A stretch of 64,000 bases of DNA. It comes from Candidatus Methylopumilus planktonicus (GTDB lineage Bacteria; Pseudomonadota; Gammaproteobacteria; Burkholderiales; Methylophilaceae). The stretch lies in the NCBI RefSeq assembly GCF_000981505.1, contig NZ_LN827929.1, forward strand, positions 372,001-436,000, written 5' to 3'. Positions 60,670 to 64,000 of this stretch are shown here, piece after piece. Under the pieces are notes generated by a model. It had not been told where the DNA came from and ran no database searches. It worked only from the letters and a program-made list of their open reading frames with translations. A program made the translations under genes and the position numbers. Position 1 is the first letter of the stretch. Each line of letters begins with the position of its first letter.

Positions 60670-61032
60670 ATGCCTAGAGTAAAACGTGGTGTCACCGCTA
60701 GAGCGAAACATAAAAAAGTTTTAGCACTTGCTAAAGGTTATCGCGGCCGTCGTAAAAACGTATACCGCATAGCTAAACAAGCAGTGATGAAGGCAGGTCA
60801 GTACGCATACCGTGACCGTCGTCAGAAAAAACGTCAATTTAGAACACTATGGATTGCGCGTATTAACGCAGCATCTCGTGAATGTGGTCTTACATATAGC
60901 CGTTTCATGAATGGCCTTAAGAAAGCTTCTGTTGAAGTGGATCGTAAGGTGTTAGCAGATATGGCGGTATTCGATAAAGCAGCTTTTGCTAAGTTTGTCG
61001 AAATTGCTAAATCTGGTTCAGGAGCAGCATAA
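60670..61032 (+). CDS. rplT: 50S ribosomal protein L20
   Basis: L20 binds 23S rRNA early in assembly of the large subunit. The 120-residue basic protein shows the long N-terminal helix region ([20 protein letters not shown]) and the globular part [20 protein letters not shown] near 58-77. In E. coli L20 represses its own operon by binding the mRNA before rpmI; whether the 55-base infC-rpmI gap here forms such a site could not be judged. A strong terminator follows. Confidence 0.98.
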   Translation: MPRVKRGVTARAKHKKVLALAKGYRGRRKNVYRIAKQAVMKAGQYAYRDRRQKKRQFRTLWIARINAASRECGLTYSRFMNGLKKASVEVDRKVLADMAVFDKAAFAKFVEIAKSGSGAA

Positions 61033-61047
61033 AAATTATTAATTTTT

Positions 61048-61077
61048 AAAAGGAGGCTTCTAGCCTCCTTTTTTTTA
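61048..61077 (+). terminator. Rho-independent terminator after rplT
   Basis: AAGGAGGC, loop TTCTA and GCCTCCTT form an 8-bp stem followed by a long T run, 17 bases after the rplT stop. It lies 16 bases before the pheS ATG, so it either ends the infC-rpmI-rplT transcript or works as an attenuator that lets part of transcription reach pheST. No pheM-like leader peptide was seen. Confidence 0.92.
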
Positions 61078-61089
61078 TTAAAATAATAG

Positions 61090-62076
<987 letters not shown>

Positions 62077-62088
62077 AGATTTCTCAAT

Positions 62089-64000
62089 ATGCAATTTTCT
62101 GAAAACTGGTTAAGGTCATATGTGAATACATCACTGGATAGTGATGCGCTTAATTATGTCATGATCATGGCAGGCTTAGATGTTGATGACTCTCATCCCC
62201 TAGGGGCCAATTTTAGTCACGTTGTCGTAGGTGAGATTGTGTCGATTAAAAAACATCCTGATGCAGATCGACTTCAGGTATGCGATGTCAATATTGGTGA
62301 TAAGACATTACAAATTGTATGTGGTGCATCAAATGCAAGACAAGGTATTAAAGTGGCATGCGCATTAGTGGGAGCTAAATTACCTTTAATAGATATTAAG
62401 GAAGCAAAAGTGCGTGGCGTTGAATCATTCGGCATGCTTTGTTCATTAAAGGAATTAGGATTAACTAAAGAAGCTGAAGGTATTTTAGAATTGAGTCATG
62501 ATTTAAAGAATGGCTCTGATTTAAGAGTAGCACTTGATCTTAACGATCAGATTACGACATTAAAATTAACGCCAAACCGAAGTGATTGTTTGAGTCTATG
62601 GGGTGTCGCTCGAGAAATCGCTGCCATTACCACATCTTCACTTTCACCCATCGATTATGAAGTGAATCCCATCAAGCAAAGTGAAAAGAAAAATGTTGTT
62701 GTTGAAGAAAAGTCAGCATGCCCACGATACTGTGGCCGCATCATTAAGAATGTAGACAACACAAAAACATTGCCTGATTGGGTGGTATCGAGACTCGAAC
62801 GCTCCAATATTAAATCAATCAGTCCTATTGTTGACATCACTAATTATGTGTTACTTGAAATTGGACAGCCACTTCACGCATTCGATCATGACAAATTGCA
62901 AGGTGATATCGTAGTGAGATTTGCCAAGGCTGAAGAGCCTATTCATTTACTTAACGATACAAAAATTAAATTATCTAAAAAAGATTTGGTCATTGCAGAC
63001 AGTTCAGGTGTGATTGCATTTGCCGGTGTGATGGGTGGGATATCATCGTCGGTGACTGAAACTTCTCAAACTATTTTCTTAGAGAGTGCTTTCTTTGATC
63101 CTATCGTGATCGCTGGTAAAGCAAGAGCTTATAATTTATCGACAGATTCATCTTATCGTTTTGAACGAGGCGTTGATTTTGCAAACACACGTCTTGCGTT
63201 AGAGCGCGCTTCATCTCTTATGATTGAGTATTGTGGTGGTGAGGCAGGTGAGATCACCGAAGTTTTAAATGTTTTACCTTCGCGAAATGAAATTCATCTC
63301 AGACTTAAAAAATTAAATGCTATTTTAGGTATTCAAGTACCGAGCCAAGATGTTGAGCGTATTTTTCATCAGTTAGGTTTTGAGGTCAACAAGACAATCG
63401 AAGGATTTAAAGTTATACCACCTTCTTATCGATTTGATATTGCGATTGAAGAAGATCTTATTGAAGAAGTCGTTCGCTTGTATGGTTACGACAAAATACC
63501 TTCTCATCAACCTGTCAGTCATCAAACGATGTTACCAACTTCTGGAGTTTGTCAGCGAGACCTTAAAAACGCTCTTACATCTCGCGGCTTTTATGAAGTA
63601 GTGACTTACAGTTTCATTGAAAATGATATTGAGAAATCATTGCATGGCAATTCGAATCCCATTCAATTACAAAATCCAATTGCAAGTCAGATGTCAACGA
63701 TGCGATCATCATTGTGGGGCAGTCACCTAGAAGTATTAACTTACAATTTAAACCGACAAGTATCGCGATTAAATATTTTTGAAATTGCACAAACTTTCCA
63801 AGGCACAAAAAAAGATTTTATTGAGACTGAAGTGATATCGGGATTAAGTTACGGTAGCTTTATGCCTGAGCAATGGGCTGACAAGATACGTGATATTGAT
63901 TTCTATGATATCAAAGCTCATGTTGAAGCATTAACATCCAAACACCTTATATTCCAAAAAACTGACAAAACACCTTTAGCCCATCATCCAGGACAGTCGG
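62089..64000 (+). CDS. pheT: Phenylalanyl-tRNA synthetase beta subunit (partial, runs off right edge)
   Basis: The frame is open from the ATG at 62089 to the window end: 637 codons of an expected 790 or so, with no stop or frameshift. Visible parts are the N-terminal tRNA-binding OB fold (GEIVSIKKHPDADRLQVCDV, near 45-64) and B3/B4 editing domain segments (PRYCGRIIKN near 213; DITNYVLLEIGQPLHAFDHD near 250). B5 follows with IPPSYRFDIAIEEDLIEEV near 443. The C-terminal anticodon-binding domain lies outside. It forms an operon with pheS. Confidence 0.97.
   Translation, partial: MQFSENWLRSYVNTSLDSDALNYVMIMAGLDVDDSHPLGANFSHVVVGEIVSIKKHPDADRLQVCDVNIGDKTLQIVCGASNARQGIKVACALVGAKLPLIDIKEAKVRGVESFGMLCSLKELGLTKEAEGILELSHDLKNGSDLRVALDLNDQITTLKLTPNRSDCLSLWGVAREIAAITTSSLSPIDYEVNPIKQSEKKNVVVEEKSACPRYCGRIIKNVDNTKTLPDWVVSRLERSNIKSISPIVDITNYVLLEIGQPLHAFDHDKLQGDIVVRFAKAEEPIHLLNDTKIKLSKKDLVIADSSGVIAFAGVMGGISSSVTETSQTIFLESAFFDPIVIAGKARAYNLSTDSSYRFERGVDFANTRLALERASSLMIEYCGGEAGEITEVLNVLPSRNEIHLRLKKLNAILGIQVPSQDVERIFHQLGFEVNKTIEGFKVIPPSYRFDIAIEEDLIEEVVRLYGYDKIPSHQPVSHQTMLPTSGVCQRDLKNALTSRGFYEVVTYSFIENDIEKSLHGNSNPIQLQNPIASQMSTMRSSLWGSHLEVLTYNLNRQVSRLNIFEIAQTFQGTKKDFIETEVISGLSYGSFMPEQWADKIRDIDFYDIKAHVEALTSKHLIFQKTDKTPLAHHPGQS

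Overview
The window is one continuous stretch of AT-rich, densely packed bacterial chromosome with about 69 protein genes and 5 tRNA genes. Protein character, the nuo cluster ending in a DUF2818 gene, the tRNA-Val/thrS/infC/rpmI/rplT/pheS/pheT order, overlapping genes and very short spacers point to a betaproteobacterium with a streamlined genome. My best inference is a Methylophilaceae methylotroph of the OM43/'Candidatus Methylopumilus' type. That assignment rests on recognition and was not computed. I see no insertion sequence, prophage, CRISPR array, toxin-antitoxin pair or recognisable defence locus. No stretch longer than 300 bases lacks a gene.

Left part (1-8673, nearly all minus strand): the start of a secreted beta-propeller-like protein, a secreted ankyrin protein, purL, the feoA-feoB ferrous iron importer behind a Fur-box-like site, and a yciB/yciI/bolA/parvulin group. 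From 8761 to 13881 (plus) lie a PHP-domain phosphoesterase, a site-2 protease, trpS, scpA-scpB and rluB. From 13878 to 21112 (minus) lie prmB, dapE, an ArsC-like gene, dapD, an M48 lipoprotein protease, kup and xseA. From 21177 to 27693 (plus) lie dsbB, cysM, a PolB-like exonuclease, rlmD, an L,D-transpeptidase, a queuosine-precursor transporter, nagZ and a Bax-inhibitor-1 homologue, closed by a two-way terminator.

Middle part: tadA and a PsiE-like gene face a nitroreductase and a thioredoxin-like gene. Next come minus-strand nlpD, surE, a DUF2069 gene, wrbA, purB and rlmJ. After these come a family-5-type uracil-DNA glycosylase, a 59-residue tautomerase, uvrC, pgsA and the tRNA-Gly/Cys/Leu cluster, an order also known from E. 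coli. An RpfE-type gene, recJ, tpiA, secG and tRNA-Leu(GAG) follow.

Right part: the complete 14-gene nuoA-N operon for respiratory complex I (42291-56572), followed by DUF2818 and an SDR-like gene. Then come tRNA-Val, thrS, infC (which appears to start with the rare codon AUC), rpmI, rplT, a terminator, pheS, and pheT running off the right edge.

The content is almost wholly housekeeping: respiration, translation, lysine and purine synthesis, DNA repair and envelope upkeep. I found no convincing new biological system. The items worth a second look are small: start codons that change gene models, one short overlooked gene, a symmetric operator-like element between divergent promoters, a hairpin inside a tRNA operon, an altered thioredoxin motif, and loci lacking genes usually present.
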